Source of the DNA: Dyadobacter sp. CY347
GTDB lineage: Bacteria > Bacteroidota > Bacteroidia > Cytophagales > Spirosomataceae
DNA: 64,000 nt
Direction: 5' to 3'
NCBI RefSeq assembly: GCF_021502655.1
Contig: NZ_JAKFFT010000002.1
Span: 186,001-250,000, forward strand
Positions 43,869 through 53,535 of this stretch are shown piece by piece (position 1 is the stretch's first letter; each line of letters begins with the position of its first letter). A program made the position numbers and the translations under genes. Under the pieces are notes generated by a model. That model was not told the DNA's origin and did no database searches. It saw only the letters and a list, made by a program, of their open reading frames with translations.

Positions 43869-44414
43869 CTAAATTTCAGCCAGCTGCTTGTCGATCAGGT
43901 CGGTGATTTCGGGCCTGTCCCATTGTGAAGCGCCTACTTCTTCAACCAATATTTTGCCTTTATAAATGATGTAAGTCCGGGGGATAGCATTGCCGTCCAA
44001 TGCAGGGGGATATGCGCCTGCAAATTGGTAAAAGGGCAGATTATAACCCTTGCGTGCGATGAATGGATTCACTGTTTCCGCATCTTCGTCAGAGATGATG
44101 TAGAATGCAACTTTCTCATGTGCCTTATATTTATCGTACAGTTTTTGGATGCCCGGCATTTCCATATTGCAGGGACCGCACCAGGTTGCCCATACATTCA
44201 CAAACACCAGCTTCTCTTCATCCATAGCCACCGGTTTGCCTTCCAGATCCCGTAGTTCAGACAAGTATACCGAGGATGCTTCGGCTTCTGCGGGATCAGC
44301 GCTTTGTATGTTAGCTTCCTTATTATCAATGGTTTTTACAAATGAATAATAAACAGCGGCTGCTGCTACGATGAGCAAAACGATGAGAAAAAATTTCCTT
44401 GAATTGGCTGTCAT
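43869..44414 (-). CDS. TlpA-like membrane-anchored thioredoxin
   Basis: A 181-residue thiol-disulfide oxidoreductase. One N-terminal membrane helix (FFLIVLLIVAAAAVYYSFV) anchors a thioredoxin-fold domain whose active site is WCGPC in VNVWATWCGPCNMEMPG. Such ResA/TlpA proteins reduce disulfides in the periplasm, often for cytochrome c maturation. The start at 44414 avoids a 24-residue extension that would precede the anchor. Confidence 0.9.
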   Translation of the reverse strand: MTANSRKFFLIVLLIVAAAAVYYSFVKTIDNKEANIQSADPAEAEASSVYLSELRDLEGKPVAMDEEKLVFVNVWATWCGPCNMEMPGIQKLYDKYKAHEKVAFYIISDEDAETVNPFIARKGYNLPFYQFAGAYPPALDGNAIPRTYIIYKGKILVEEVGASQWDRPEITDLIDKQLAEI

Positions 44415-44608
44415 AATGGTGTAGAATAAATAAAAAAAGAGTTTCCACAGCTGGAATTGATCCGGTAAAAGTAACCATATTCTCATTAACCCGCCTCAAA
44501 AACTGCGTTCGAAAAATAGGGCATTTGTTTTTTTGATGCGGACGGGTAATTTGAATACTTTTATAGGATAATAAAAACATATCTGATTTGAGGAAACGGT
44601 TTACATTC

Positions 44609-45952
44609 ATGAAAGTTTTATTTTTTAGTCTGATTACCCTCTTTGCAATCCTTTTACCTGACTCCACTTTTGCTCAACGATCGGCTGCGGAATTTTTTGA
44701 AGAAGGCAATACAAGAGCCGGGACCGGCGATTTCAATGGCGCAATGCAAGCCTATTCCACGGTGATCTCCATGAGTCCCGAGCATGCGCCGAGCTACTTT
44801 AACCGTGGACTGGCGAAAGCAAATCTGAAAGATTACCGCGGGGCCATCCTGGACTACAACCGCGCCATCGAGCTTAATCCCAAGGAAGCACTTTACTACC
44901 AGAGCCGGGGCGTAAGTAAAAGCTTGCAGGACGATTTTTCGTCGGCCATTGAAGATTATTCCAAAGCATTGGAACTGAATGCCGAAGATCCGAAGATCTA
45001 CTACAACAGAGGCGTAAGCTATGCCAAATTGAAAAAGCACCGTAGCGCACTCACCGACCTCGACCGCGCATTATCGCTTAATCCGGATGAACTTGCAGCA
45101 TTGTATGCGCGGGGAAATTGCAAGCAGGATTTACAGGAATATGCGGGCAGTTTAGCTGATTTTACGAGAGTTATTGAATTGAGCCCAAAAAGGACGGGCG
45201 CTTATGCAGGCCGTGGGTTAGCCAAAATTGAATTAGGAGATTTTCAAGGCGCAGCAGCAGACTTTACCCGGGCGATTGAACTGAGCCCTAATGAGAGTGA
45301 GTTTTACGAGAAAAGGGGTTTCGCTAAAAATAAAATTGAAGACTATCAGGGCGCAATCATTGATTTTGATAAAACCATTCAATTAAATCCTGAGAACTAT
45401 CACGCATTTTACGGAAGAGGTTATGCCAAGGGTAAATTGAACGATACGCGCGGCGCGATCTCAGACCTCTCTACGTCGATTGATTTGAAGAACACCTTTA
45501 TCGGTGATCCTAAAAAAATAAATTATGCCGGAAAAATCAACCGTGAAACGCTTGATGGATTGAGAGATCAGGTTCAGCAGAACATGAAGATTGAACATTT
45601 GAGCGATGACAGGGCTGAGGCTTACTTTGTAAGAGGAATAAGCAAGGCAAAAGTGGGCGAAATAAAAGGGGCTATCCAGGATCTGACCATGGCGGTTGAG
45701 CTGAATCCTACCTATACAACAGCATTCTTTTCGCGTGCAATGATCCGGTCCGCAGCGGGTGATCAGATGGGGGCAGTGATGGATTTTTCAAGCTCAATCA
45801 AACTGCGTTCAGATTACCCGGAAGCGTATTATTTGAGAGGGATTCTGAAAAACAGCCTTGGAGAAATTAATGATGGCTGTCTGGACTTGAGTAGGGCAGG
45901 AGAGCTGGGTTACCAGCAGGCCTATAAAGTGATCAGCAGTTACTGCAACTAG
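44609..45952 (+). CDS. Secreted TPR-repeat protein
   Basis: A 447-residue exported protein: signal peptide (LFFSLITLFAILLPDSTFAQ) and roughly ten TPR units of the A-I-x-D-Y/F-x-x-A-I-x-L-x-P type (YNRAIELNPKEALYYQSRG, FTRAIELSPNESEFYEKRG). Its likely place is the periplasm or outer membrane, as a binding scaffold. I start at the ATG in front of the signal peptide; a TTG seven codons earlier is not preferred. It converges with the superoxide dismutase gene through a shared terminator. Confidence 0.85.
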   Translation: MKVLFFSLITLFAILLPDSTFAQRSAAEFFEEGNTRAGTGDFNGAMQAYSTVISMSPEHAPSYFNRGLAKANLKDYRGAILDYNRAIELNPKEALYYQSRGVSKSLQDDFSSAIEDYSKALELNAEDPKIYYNRGVSYAKLKKHRSALTDLDRALSLNPDELAALYARGNCKQDLQEYAGSLADFTRVIELSPKRTGAYAGRGLAKIELGDFQGAAADFTRAIELSPNESEFYEKRGFAKNKIEDYQGAIIDFDKTIQLNPENYHAFYGRGYAKGKLNDTRGAISDLSTSIDLKNTFIGDPKKINYAGKINRETLDGLRDQVQQNMKIEHLSDDRAEAYFVRGISKAKVGEIKGAIQDLTMAVELNPTYTTAFFSRAMIRSAAGDQMGAVMDFSSSIKLRSDYPEAYYLRGILKNSLGEINDGCLDLSRAGELGYQQAYKVISSYCN

Positions 45953-45971
45953 AAGTCACAGCTATTAAAAG

Positions 45972-46008
45972 ACAACGGGTTACCGATCATAGATCAGTAA
46001 CCCGTTGT
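45972..46008. terminator. Terminator between the TPR gene and sod
   Basis: ACAACGGGTTAC and GTAACCCGTTGT form a perfect 12-bp stem with an inner GATC/GATC pair. There is only a weak T tract on either side. Confidence 0.65.
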
Positions 46009-46028
46009 TATATCTTAATCTTCTGAAA

Positions 46029-46739
46029 TTAAGCCTTTTTCATTTTCTCGGCAACCTTATCCCAGTTTACCACATCCCAGAATGCTTTAATGTAATCCGG
46101 GCGTTTGTTTTGGTAATGCAGGTAATAAGCATGTTCCCAAACGTCCAGGCCCAAGATCGGTGTTCCTTTGAAATCAGACACATCCATTAATGGATTATCC
46201 TGGTTTGGCGTGGAGCCGATCGCGAGTTTGCCATCTTTCACAACCAACCAGGCCCATCCGGAACCAAAACGCGTTGTTGCTGCCTTTGCAAATTCCTCTT
46301 TGAATTTATCCATTGAACCAAACTGACCATTGATTGCATCCACAACTGGTCCAGCGGGCGCAGCAGCCTTTTTTGGCCCCATTACTTCCCAGAAGAATGT
46401 ATGGTTCCAGTGACCTCCGCCATTGTTGCGAATCGCGGCTGGCGCTTTTCCGATAGATTTAATGATATCATCCAGGGATTTTTTTTCGTATTCCGTTCCT
46501 TTTACAGCGTCGTTCAGGTTTTTCACATAGGTCGCATGGTGTTTGCCATAATGGATCTCCATGGTTTGCTTATCAATACTCGGTTCCAACGCACCAAAAT
46601 CGTAAGGAAGCGGAGCTTGTTTGAATGGTGCCATTTCAGCTTGCAGGCCTTCTCCTGAATTTGCAAATGCCTGGCTGGACAATGCGCTCATGGCCAACGA
46701 ACTGCCTGCTAATGTTTTTAGGAAGTCGGTTCTATTCAT
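46029..46739 (-). CDS. Superoxide dismutase, Fe/Mn type, exported
   Basis: Dismutates superoxide to O2 and H2O2. The 236-residue protein has an N-terminal export signal ([19 protein letters not shown]), unlike the cytoplasmic enzymes. The SOD fold follows: [27 protein letters not shown], and the metal ligands in [15 protein letters not shown]. The signal has RTDFLK rather than a twin-arginine RR, so Sec export is more likely than Tat. Metal specificity cannot be told by eye. It sits 28 bp after recR. Confidence 0.93.
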   Translation of the reverse strand: MNRTDFLKTLAGSSLAMSALSSQAFANSGEGLQAEMAPFKQAPLPYDFGALEPSIDKQTMEIHYGKHHATYVKNLNDAVKGTEYEKKSLDDIIKSIGKAPAAIRNNGGGHWNHTFFWEVMGPKKAAAPAGPVVDAINGQFGSMDKFKEEFAKAATTRFGSGWAWLVVKDGKLAIGSTPNQDNPLMDVSDFKGTPILGLDVWEHAYYLHYQNKRPDYIKAFWDVVNWDKVAEKMKKA

Positions 46740-46767
46740 AACAGTCTTTTGGTAAAGTGTTTAGTTC

Positions 46768-47382
46768 TTAATCGTAGGCCACCCGGCTTACGATACTGCG
46801 CCCGAGGGTGATTTCATCCGCATATTCGAGGTCGCCACCAATTGGGATGCCACGGGCAATCGTACTCATTTTCACACCGGTCGATTTCAGTTTTTTCTGC
46901 AAATAAAAAGCGGTTGTATCGCCTTCCATTGTTGGACTTAATGCGAGGATGATCTCCTTCACAGGTTCCGAATCGTCCGGGTGTTCTATCCTTTTTAGTA
47001 AAGAATCAATTTGCAGGTCCGAAGGCCCAATGCCTTCAAGCGGAGAAATAATCCCTCCCAAAACATGATAAAGGCCTTTATATTGATTGGTTGACTCGAT
47101 AGCCAGCACATCACGCGTATCCACAACCACGCAAATGATCGAATGATCCCGCCTTGGGCTGCTGCAAATGTTGCATAACCGGTCGTCCGCAATGTTGTGG
47201 CACTTTTCGCAATACGAAGTTTTGGTACGCATATTGATCAGCGCCTCTGAAAGGGACCGGGTCTGTTCCTCCTCTCTCTTAAGCAAATGTAATGCCAGAC
47301 GCAGCGCTGTTTTTTTTCCTATTCCCGGCAAACGGGAGATTTCACTTACGGCTTCCTCAATAAGACGTGAGGGGTAATTCAT
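46768..47382 (-). CDS. recR: Recombination mediator RecR
   Basis: RecF-pathway repair protein that loads RecA on gapped DNA with RecO. The 204-residue protein has the N-terminal helix-hairpin-helix (LPGIGKKTALRLALHLL), a C4 zinc finger (CEKCHNIADDRLCNIC), and the Toprim domain ending LARG-like (STIARGIPIGGDLEYAD, then LGRSI). Follows clpS by 18 bp. Confidence 0.95.
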   Translation of the reverse strand: MNYPSRLIEEAVSEISRLPGIGKKTALRLALHLLKREEEQTRSLSEALINMRTKTSYCEKCHNIADDRLCNICSSPRRDHSIICVVVDTRDVLAIESTNQYKGLYHVLGGIISPLEGIGPSDLQIDSLLKRIEHPDDSEPVKEIILALSPTMEGDTTAFYLQKKLKSTGVKMSTIARGIPIGGDLEYADEITLGRSIVSRVAYD

Positions 47383-47400
47383 GTGAAAAGTTGAGTGAGA

Positions 47401-47676
47401 CTAGTGGATTTCTGCGGAGATTCCGCGGCGGCAGATTTCATTGCGCATGCCTGTCAGTTCTTCAAAAGCGCCCTCTTTAACCGAGCATTTGCCTTTGTAA
47501 TGAATGATCAGCGTGCATTGTTCGGCTTGTTCATTGGTATGGCCACAAACCTCTATCAAAGTATCTATGACCCAATCAAAAGTATTTACATCATCGTTGT
47601 AGATAACCAGTTTCTGAACATCGGTTTCTACAGTTTTATCCAGAATTTCTACCTCAGTGTCTGTAAGCGCTTGCAT
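47401..47676 (-). CDS. clpS: ClpS, ClpAP/ClpCP protease adaptor
   Basis: Delivers N-degron substrates to the Clp AAA+ unfoldase. The 91-residue protein has the N-end-rule binding core YNDDVNTFDWVIDTLIEVCGH and the following TLIIHYKGKCSVKEG helix-strand. Length is right for the family. The ATG at 47676 is preferred; the frame also has an upstream TTG. First gene of a likely clpS-recR-sod unit. Confidence 0.92.
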   Translation of the reverse strand: MQALTDTEVEILDKTVETDVQKLVIYNDDVNTFDWVIDTLIEVCGHTNEQAEQCTLIIHYKGKCSVKEGAFEELTGMRNEICRRGISAEIH

Positions 47677-47701
47677 AACAACCAAATTTCTGTTTGATTA
47701 G

Positions 47702-47709
47702 CAAATCTA
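47702..47709 (-). promoter_or_regulatory. Candidate -7 box of clpS
   Basis: TAGATTTG on the minus strand matches TAnnTTTG exactly, 25 bp before the clpS ATG. No clear -33 TTTG. Confidence 0.4.
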
Positions 47710-47793
47710 AACAAAAACGCAGATTATCGGAAGTTTTAAGGACCTTTTAATCAGCTGCTAAAATTCACAAATAACCCACTACAAGCCGCTTTA

Positions 47794-49269
47794 ATGAATC
47801 CATATATATCTCTGGTCATCCTGATTGCGTATTTCGGGATGCTCATAACAGTTTCCATTTACACATCCAGAGGGGCGGATACCAACACATTTTTTACTGC
47901 AAACAGGCAGTCGCCATGGTATCTGGTGGCTTTCGGAATGATCGGGACTTCATTGTCCGGCGTTACATTTGTTTCGGTCCCCGGGGCGGTTGTTAACATT
48001 CAGTTTTCTTACTTTCAGGTTGTTATAGGCTACATTCTGGGTTATCTGGTGATCGGGACGGTGCTGATGCCGCTTTATTACCGGTTGAACCTCATATCCA
48101 TTTATTCCTATCTCGAACAGCGTTTTGGTTTTTGGTCATACAAAACAGGTTCCGGGTTCTTTCTGCTATCGCGTACAATTGGTTCAGCCGTAAGGCTTTA
48201 TGTTGCTGCACAGGTTTTACAGCTGGCATTGTTCAAGCCGCTGGGAATTCCTTTTGAAGTGGCCGTTGCCATTACAATCTTCTTAATCTGGATCTATACA
48301 TTCAAAGGCGGTGTCAAAACCATTATCGTTACCGACACATTACAGACATTCTTCCTCATTACAGCCGTTATCCTGACCATTATTCTTGTTTCCAATGAGC
48401 TTAATCTGGACGGTTTTGGTGATATCTGGAACCGCGTGCAAACGAGCGGTTATTCCAAGATCTTCTATTGGGATACGAATGACCCGAAGAACTTTTTCAA
48501 ACAATTCTTCGCCGGGGTTTTCATTGCTATTGTTATGACCGGTCTGGATCAGGATCTGATGCAGAAAAACCTGACTTGTAAGAACATAGGAGAGGCGCAG
48601 AAGAACATGTTTTGGTTTACGATTGTGCTCGTGATTGTTAACTTTTTGTTTCTTTCACTCGGTGCGCTGCTTTACGTATATGCGGAAGCGCAAGGGATTC
48701 CTACGCCTGCAAAATCCGATGATTTCTATCCTATGCTGGCCCTTAATCACTTAGGTCTGGTTGTGGGGATCACATTCCTGCTTGGCATTACAGCAGCAAC
48801 ATATGCCAGCTCCGACTCTGCGTTGACTGCATTAACCACCGCATTCTGCATTGATTTCATGAACATTGAAAAGCGGCCGGAGCAGCAGCGCTCAACCATT
48901 AAATTCTGGGTGCATATCGGATTTTCGGTGGTGTTTTATCTGGTTATCCTGATCTTCAACAGGCTTAATAGTAAGGAAGTTATTACTGCGGTCTTCGATC
49001 TGGCGGGTTACACTTATGGACCGTTATTGGGATTGTTCTCATTCGGCGCATTTCTCAAACGACCTGTCAAAGACAAATGGGTTCCGCTGGTTTGTATCCT
49101 GGCGCCGATCATCACCTACATCATCAATGATCATTCTGCTGAATGGTTCAATGGTTATAAATTCGGCTTCGAACGGCTCATTATTAATGGGCTGATTACA
49201 TTCATAGGACTGTGGTTACTACACGATCCGAAGGCTAAACGGTATGCTCCGAATCCTGTTGTCAGATAG
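47794..49269 (+). CDS. Sodium:solute symporter (SSS family)
   Basis: A 491-residue secondary transporter with about 13 membrane helices of the LeuT fold. Family features are FTANRQSPWYLVAFGMIGTSLSGVTFVSVPG at the N-terminal part, the GGVKTIIVTDTLQTFFLI segment, and TGLDQDLMQKNLTC. The substrate is not evident; SSS members carry sugars, nucleosides, proline, pantothenate or sialic acid. A monocistronic gene with a structured region downstream. Confidence 0.9.
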   Translation: MNPYISLVILIAYFGMLITVSIYTSRGADTNTFFTANRQSPWYLVAFGMIGTSLSGVTFVSVPGAVVNIQFSYFQVVIGYILGYLVIGTVLMPLYYRLNLISIYSYLEQRFGFWSYKTGSGFFLLSRTIGSAVRLYVAAQVLQLALFKPLGIPFEVAVAITIFLIWIYTFKGGVKTIIVTDTLQTFFLITAVILTIILVSNELNLDGFGDIWNRVQTSGYSKIFYWDTNDPKNFFKQFFAGVFIAIVMTGLDQDLMQKNLTCKNIGEAQKNMFWFTIVLVIVNFLFLSLGALLYVYAEAQGIPTPAKSDDFYPMLALNHLGLVVGITFLLGITAATYASSDSALTALTTAFCIDFMNIEKRPEQQRSTIKFWVHIGFSVVFYLVILIFNRLNSKEVITAVFDLAGYTYGPLLGLFSFGAFLKRPVKDKWVPLVCILAPIITYIINDHSAEWFNGYKFGFERLIINGLITFIGLWLLHDPKAKRYAPNPVVR

Positions 49270-49604
49270 GAAACATTAAGCCCTAAACTTCATGTTATTT
49301 CAAATCAGTTAGATTTTTCTGATTTGTGAACTGGAATATAGAATCAGGGGTAAAATTAGAATCTAGGTTTTGTATAACTTTTGAACCGTTCGGTTTTAAG
49401 TGCTGATGTTCGGTTATGAACAGCATTGGAAACCTGATAAAATTGGGTAAAGGTTTTAAATAGTTTTATAACTAATTGATATATAGTTTATTGCAATTAG
49501 GATGTGCCGGTGAAATTTCCTCTGGAAGTTGATCTGGCACATCCTTTTTTATATATAGTTCAGCTGTGCAGATGTACGGTCATAACAAGAAAACTATATT
49601 AGCC
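49270..49604. other. Intergenic region with structured RNA element, 335 bp
   Basis: AT-rich, no ORF longer than about 30 codons. The end contains a hairpin plus T6 tract at 49499-49550. The hairpin is 230 bp from the symporter stop, too far for a simple terminator of that gene, and it precedes the small secreted-protein gene at 49605. A short untranslated RNA or long 3' UTR is possible. Confidence 0.5.
49499..49550 (+). ncRNA. Hairpin with terminator, possible small RNA end
   Basis: AGGATGTGCC pairs with GGCACATCCT around a 25-base loop that can form an inner stem (AATTTCC/GGAAGTT), followed by TTTTTT. The stem is perfect and GC-rich in an otherwise AT-rich stretch, as expected for the 3' end of an sRNA or of a long 3' UTR. 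The sequence does not match a known RNA family that I recognise. Confidence 0.4.
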
Positions 49605-50003
49605 ATGAAAATTTCAAACATCTCAAATCTATTCTGCGCTTTGGCGCTCACTTTGTCTCTTGCTTCATTTACAACAGACAAAAAGAAAAATCACGAAGAC
49701 AAAGCTGCGTCTAATGCAGTGACTTTTGATGCAGCACTTTACAAAGTAAAGGAAACCAATAAGGTTAAACTTTCCGTAAACAAAGCTGCTGACGAAAAGC
49801 TGAGAATCACCTTAAAGGACAAAGGCGGAAACGTGTTCTACTCCGAAGTTTATGATAACAATGGTTCAAAATACCGCCGCGTATTTGATCTGGAAGAAAT
49901 GAATGACGGAGTTTACTACTTTGAATTGTTTTATAACAAAGAGAAATTGGTAAAAGAAGTGCAGATCAAAAGCACCAGCGAGAAACTGATCTCCCTGCAA
50001 TAA
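49605..50003 (+). CDS. Small secreted beta-rich protein, unknown function
   Basis: A 132-residue protein with a signal peptide (LFCALALTLSLASFTT) and a Lys-rich mature N-terminus. The remaining part is beta-rich, with alternating polar and hydrophobic residues (KVKLSVNKAADEKLRITLKDKGGNVFYSEVY..GVYYFELFYNKEKLVKEVQI). The ending resembles the sandwich fold of the T9SS sorting domain or DUF3244, but length and motifs do not fully fit either. Start chosen at 49605 for the signal peptide. Confidence 0.65.
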   Translation: MKISNISNLFCALALTLSLASFTTDKKKNHEDKAASNAVTFDAALYKVKETNKVKLSVNKAADEKLRITLKDKGGNVFYSEVYDNNGSKYRRVFDLEEMNDGVYYFELFYNKEKLVKEVQIKSTSEKLISLQ

Positions 50004-50021
50004 CGTAAGGTTCAAAAATAG

Positions 50022-50056
50022 AAAAGGCTCTTTGTCCAAATGGATGAAGAGCCTTT
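50022..50056. terminator. Bidirectional terminator between convergent genes
   Basis: AAAAGGCTCTT pairs with AAGAGCCTTT, and an inner TCCA/TGGA stem closes the loop; A and T runs flank both sides. It serves the small secreted-protein gene and the minus-strand alkyltransferase-like gene. Confidence 0.8.
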
Positions 50057-50062
50057 CTTTTG

Positions 50063-50395
50063 TTAACCAAGTTCCTTTTCAGGATCCCAAAAATATTTTT
50101 CCCAATGCTGAATGCGCCCGTCCTCAACTTCCACACCCTCACTTTCAAGTCTTTCCTGCATAATGGTAGGCGTTTCAAAAAGGTGCCGGGCGCTTAATTC
50201 CCCTTGCTTGTTCACAACCCTGTGAGCAGGAAGCCCGTGTTCGGTGTAACCGCTGCTCATGGCCCAGCCCACCATTCTGGCGCCGCGTTTGGAGCCAAGG
50301 TAGGCGGCAATCGCGCCATAAGAAGTAGCACGGCCTGGCGGAATTTGCCTTACTACGTCGTAAACATCAGTGAAAAAATCATTTCCCTGCTTCAT
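50063..50395 (-). CDS. Alkyltransferase-like protein (ATL)
   Basis: A 110-residue protein of the O6-alkylguanine-DNA alkyltransferase fold. The helix-turn-helix is [29 protein letters not shown]. The active-site PCHR of true alkyltransferases is replaced by PAHR, so it cannot transfer alkyl groups; such ATL proteins bind O6-alkylguanine and flag it for nucleotide-excision repair. The assignment rests on this replacement. Its start overlaps the end of the DUF3109 gene by 17 bp. Confidence 0.87.
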   Translation of the reverse strand: MKQGNDFFTDVYDVVRQIPPGRATSYGAIAAYLGSKRGARMVGWAMSSGYTEHGLPAHRVVNKQGELSARHLFETPTIMQERLESEGVEVEDGRIQHWEKYFWDPEKELG

Positions 50396-50978
50396 GTTCT
50401 CTTAGTTGGCTTTCCTTGCGCTCGTCAATTTCCTGCGTTAGCTGATTGTACCATTTAGGCCCATAAGCACGGATCAGCGGGTCTTTAAGGAATTTGTAAA
50501 CCGGAACACCCAGTTCTTCACCCAAGCTGCACGCAGGACTGCATATTTCCCAGCGATCGTAATTCAGCGCGTGATATTGTTCGTATTTGGTAACCCTTAT
50601 CGGATACAGATGGCAGGAAAGTGGCTTCTTGTAAGCGATGTTGCCATCATTATAAGCCTGCTCAATGCCACATTTCAAGATTCCTCTCTCGTCATAAAGC
50701 GCATAAGCACATTCTTTTCCATTGATAACAGGCGTTACATAATCTCCGTCCCAATCTTTGGTATAAGTGCCTTCTCGGGCAATTACATCCTTGCCAGCTT
50801 GTGTCAGATATGGTTCAACGTGTGGATAGATATCATCCAGAATAGCAAGCTCATCTTCGTCCAGCGGCGCACCCGAATCTCCTTCCACACAGCAAGCACC
50901 TTTGCATTTGTCCAGATTGCAGACAAACAGCTGGTCTTCAATGTCATCACTAATACATGTATTGTCAATGAGTATCAT
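50379..50978 (-). CDS. DUF3109 family cysteine-rich protein
   Basis: A 199-residue protein with conserved Cys in four groups ([34 protein letters not shown] and SCHLYPI.. [12 protein letters not shown]), matching DUF3109, a YkgJ-type putative metal- or Fe-S-binding family in Bacteroidota. Function not known. It lies between the lytic transglycosylase gene (six bp) and the ATL gene (overlap), so it is in one operon with both. Confidence 0.85.
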   Translation of the reverse strand: MILIDNTCISDDIEDQLFVCNLDKCKGACCVEGDSGAPLDEDELAILDDIYPHVEPYLTQAGKDVIAREGTYTKDWDGDYVTPVINGKECAYALYDERGILKCGIEQAYNDGNIAYKKPLSCHLYPIRVTKYEQYHALNYDRWEICSPACSLGEELGVPVYKFLKDPLIRAYGPKWYNQLTQEIDERKESQLREHEAGK

Positions 50979-50983
50979 ATCAA

Positions 50984-53485
50984 TTATTGTTGCGGGATTT
51001 TAAGCTTTTGTCCCACCATAACACTATTTCCCGACATATTGTTTAATCGCTTGATGTCTTCCACGTTCGTGCGGTAAGTCTGCGCAATGCGGAAGAGCGT
51101 TTCACCCGACACCACAGTATGCGTTTTCGCTCCCGACAGCCCCGACGGAGCGGATGATTGGGCAGATGCCCGAGCTTGCGAATCTACTTTTCTTACACGC
51201 AATCTTTGTCCGGATTTCAATCGTGACGATTCATTCAGATCATTCAGTTCATATAGATCCTTTACTGACAAACCGTAAGCTTTGGAAATGCTATAAAAAG
51301 TCTGTCCGCCCTGAACCACGTGAAATTCCTCTCCCGAGCTCGCCGTAGTGCGGATTTCTTGTTTGATTTCTTCGGGCGTTTTAAAAGTTTCGGCCGGTTC
51401 TGTGCGAACAACTGTTATTTTTTCAGGCTCCTGCGTGGTTTTGGCAGGCGCTTCTTTTGTTGGGGCAGCACTTGCTGTTTCCGTAGCGGCAGCTTTGCTT
51501 ACATTAAGCCGTTGGCCCACCACCAGCCTGCCCGGAGTATTTTTGTTCAATGCGATCAGCTCTCTCAGTGTCAGGTTGTATTTGCTGGCAATGCTGAAAT
51601 AGGTGTCTCCTGATTGAACCGTGTGGAAAGAAGCTTTTTCTGGTGCAGCGCTGGATTTTGGTGTAGCAGCAGCTTCTCTTGCTGCTCTTTCCTCTGCCGC
51701 AGCCCTTTGCTTCATATATACTGAGGTTTCGGAAGCAGCGCGCGTATCATTCGGCGTCACTACCTTGGAAGGTGAATTGGCGCTGGCAACAGGCCTTTCC
51801 TCAGCCGATTTGAAAGATGAATCGGCATTGTCCTGCGTAATGATCACAACGCGATCGCCAGCTTGTGTGCTGACAGGCTCGGTAGGAACGGACGCAGGTA
51901 CATTGGTGGCTGTTTTTACGGATGGATTTGTCTGAATGTTCGCGGCAGCAGGCGTCGCGGCTGCAACAGGTGCATTGGTTACCGGAGGAGCTGTTGGAGC
52001 CGCGCTGGCAGCCTCGTCTTTGTTTTCAACCAAAACAGGCGTGTATTTCTTGCGCCCCGATGGCTTATCAGGGATTGCATTGGCATTAGCCGCAGGCGCT
52101 GAGGCAATCACATCCGTTTTTGGAGCAATGACTGAATCCTTTTTGCCCGGTGAAGGCTGTGGCGGCGCAATGATTTCTATGGGTTGCTTTTTAGGTCTCT
52201 TTTTGGTCAAAAACAAAACCTGTCCTGTCTGGATAGGATAATTGCGGCTTGTTGTCCGGTTGTATTTCAAAAGGCTTACCAAACGGATCCCGTATTGCTG
52301 AGAAACGCTATGCCATGTGTCACCCGGTCTGGCTGTGTGGAAGGGTGTAGATGCTTTTTTATGTTTTTTGGCCAAATAATAAACCTGACCTGGAATAAGC
52401 TGCATTTCGGCAACCATATCATTGTAGCGCATGAACTTCGGAGCGCTCATTTTACCAGCTTTCGCCAGTGTTTTTGGCTTATCACCGGCACGCGCCTGGG
52501 CTCCGGCAAGACCATTGATTTCGTACAGATCCGGTCCATCAGGATCAGATGAATTTCCCGGCTTTTTTTTCAAAACCGGATAGCCAGTGTCCTCGTAAAC
52601 AGATGCAACGGCGGTTTGCTGAGGCGGCAATGATAATTTTTCACGCACCGATGCAAGTTGATCAGCCGGGACGGGAATAGTTACCAGATATTCGCGGTCA
52701 CTCGGAATTTTATCGTCTGTCAGCCATCGGTTGAAGCTCTTCAATTCCGACGAAGAGACGCCCAGAGACGCGGAAATTTCGTCGAATGTTTTGCCTTTAC
52801 CATAATCCGCTTCCAGGAGCACCAGCTTATTCGCCGTTCTATGTTTCTCAATGCCAGCTTCCAGCGCAATTTTATGCGCAAAAAACCGCAGCATATAGCG
52901 GTCTGTTTTTCCGTTCAATGTCACTTCCCGCGCGTATGCCCAGTTGGCCGGCACCACCTTTTTTACACCGCCCGCTCCCTGATAATAAGAGTAAAGCGTC
53001 GTAACCCAGTTATTAAATTGCTGATTGTTCTTTTTCAAATACCAGGCTGCTGCGTGTGTGGACGCACTGATGTTTTTTCTTTCATCCACATCATTGTCAA
53101 CCCGTAAGTTCAACTCCCTCGCCGTTTCCGGCTTGAACTGCCAGTAACCCACAGCATTGGATGAGGACACAACATCCGGTCTGAAAGAACTTTCCTGGAC
53201 GGCCAGATATTTAAAATCAATGGGCACTTCTTCATCCATGAGTATGCCTTCAACAATCGGAAAATGGAGCACGGCGCGGTCCATCTTTTCTTCCCAAAAC
53301 TTGCGGTTGGACATCAGGTTTTTCACATCTTCCTCAATAATGTCCTGGGCGCTCCTGTCCAGCTTTACGGTGATCCCTCCAAATGAAATGCTCGAAGGAA
53401 TTTCAGGATAAGCTTGGGCAATGACGTTGCTATTAGCGGTAAGCAGCAACATCCAGGCAACTGTAATGTACTTGATGTGATTCAT
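50984..53485 (-). CDS. LysM-rich lytic murein transglycosylase (MltD-like)
   Basis: A long (834-residue) exported cell-wall hydrolase. After a signal peptide (ending NVIAQ) comes the SLT domain (about 80-220) with the catalytic Glu in [22 protein letters not shown] and the [10 protein letters not shown] loop. The rest is LysM peptidoglycan-binding domains: one degenerate copy near 240, one near 390, and three at the C-terminus ([42 protein letters not shown]). Between them is a 200-residue Ala/Pro/Thr-rich linker. It cleaves glycan strands, likely in cell growth or separation. Start 53485 or 53500. Confidence 0.9.
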   Translation of the reverse strand: MNHIKYITVAWMLLLTANSNVIAQAYPEIPSSISFGGITVKLDRSAQDIIEEDVKNLMSNRKFWEEKMDRAVLHFPIVEGILMDEEVPIDFKYLAVQESSFRPDVVSSSNAVGYWQFKPETARELNLRVDNDVDERKNISASTHAAAWYLKKNNQQFNNWVTTLYSYYQGAGGVKKVVPANWAYAREVTLNGKTDRYMLRFFAHKIALEAGIEKHRTANKLVLLEADYGKGKTFDEISASLGVSSSELKSFNRWLTDDKIPSDREYLVTIPVPADQLASVREKLSLPPQQTAVASVYEDTGYPVLKKKPGNSSDPDGPDLYEINGLAGAQARAGDKPKTLAKAGKMSAPKFMRYNDMVAEMQLIPGQVYYLAKKHKKASTPFHTARPGDTWHSVSQQYGIRLVSLLKYNRTTSRNYPIQTGQVLFLTKKRPKKQPIEIIAPPQPSPGKKDSVIAPKTDVIASAPAANANAIPDKPSGRKKYTPVLVENKDEAASAAPTAPPVTNAPVAAATPAAANIQTNPSVKTATNVPASVPTEPVSTQAGDRVVIITQDNADSSFKSAEERPVASANSPSKVVTPNDTRAASETSVYMKQRAAAEERAAREAAATPKSSAAPEKASFHTVQSGDTYFSIASKYNLTLRELIALNKNTPGRLVVGQRLNVSKAAATETASAAPTKEAPAKTTQEPEKITVVRTEPAETFKTPEEIKQEIRTTASSGEEFHVVQGGQTFYSISKAYGLSVKDLYELNDLNESSRLKSGQRLRVRKVDSQARASAQSSAPSGLSGAKTHTVVSGETLFRIAQTYRTNVEDIKRLNNMSGNSVMVGQKLKIPQQ

Positions 53486-53535
53486 GAAAGTCCTGGCCAT
53501 AAATTGTAAATGCTTGGCTGAATGTGTTTTGTGAA

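Noticed and set aside
46029..46739. Twin-arginine signal on the superoxide dismutase
   Set aside because: The pattern is RTDFLK with a single Arg; the RR pair needed for Tat is absent.
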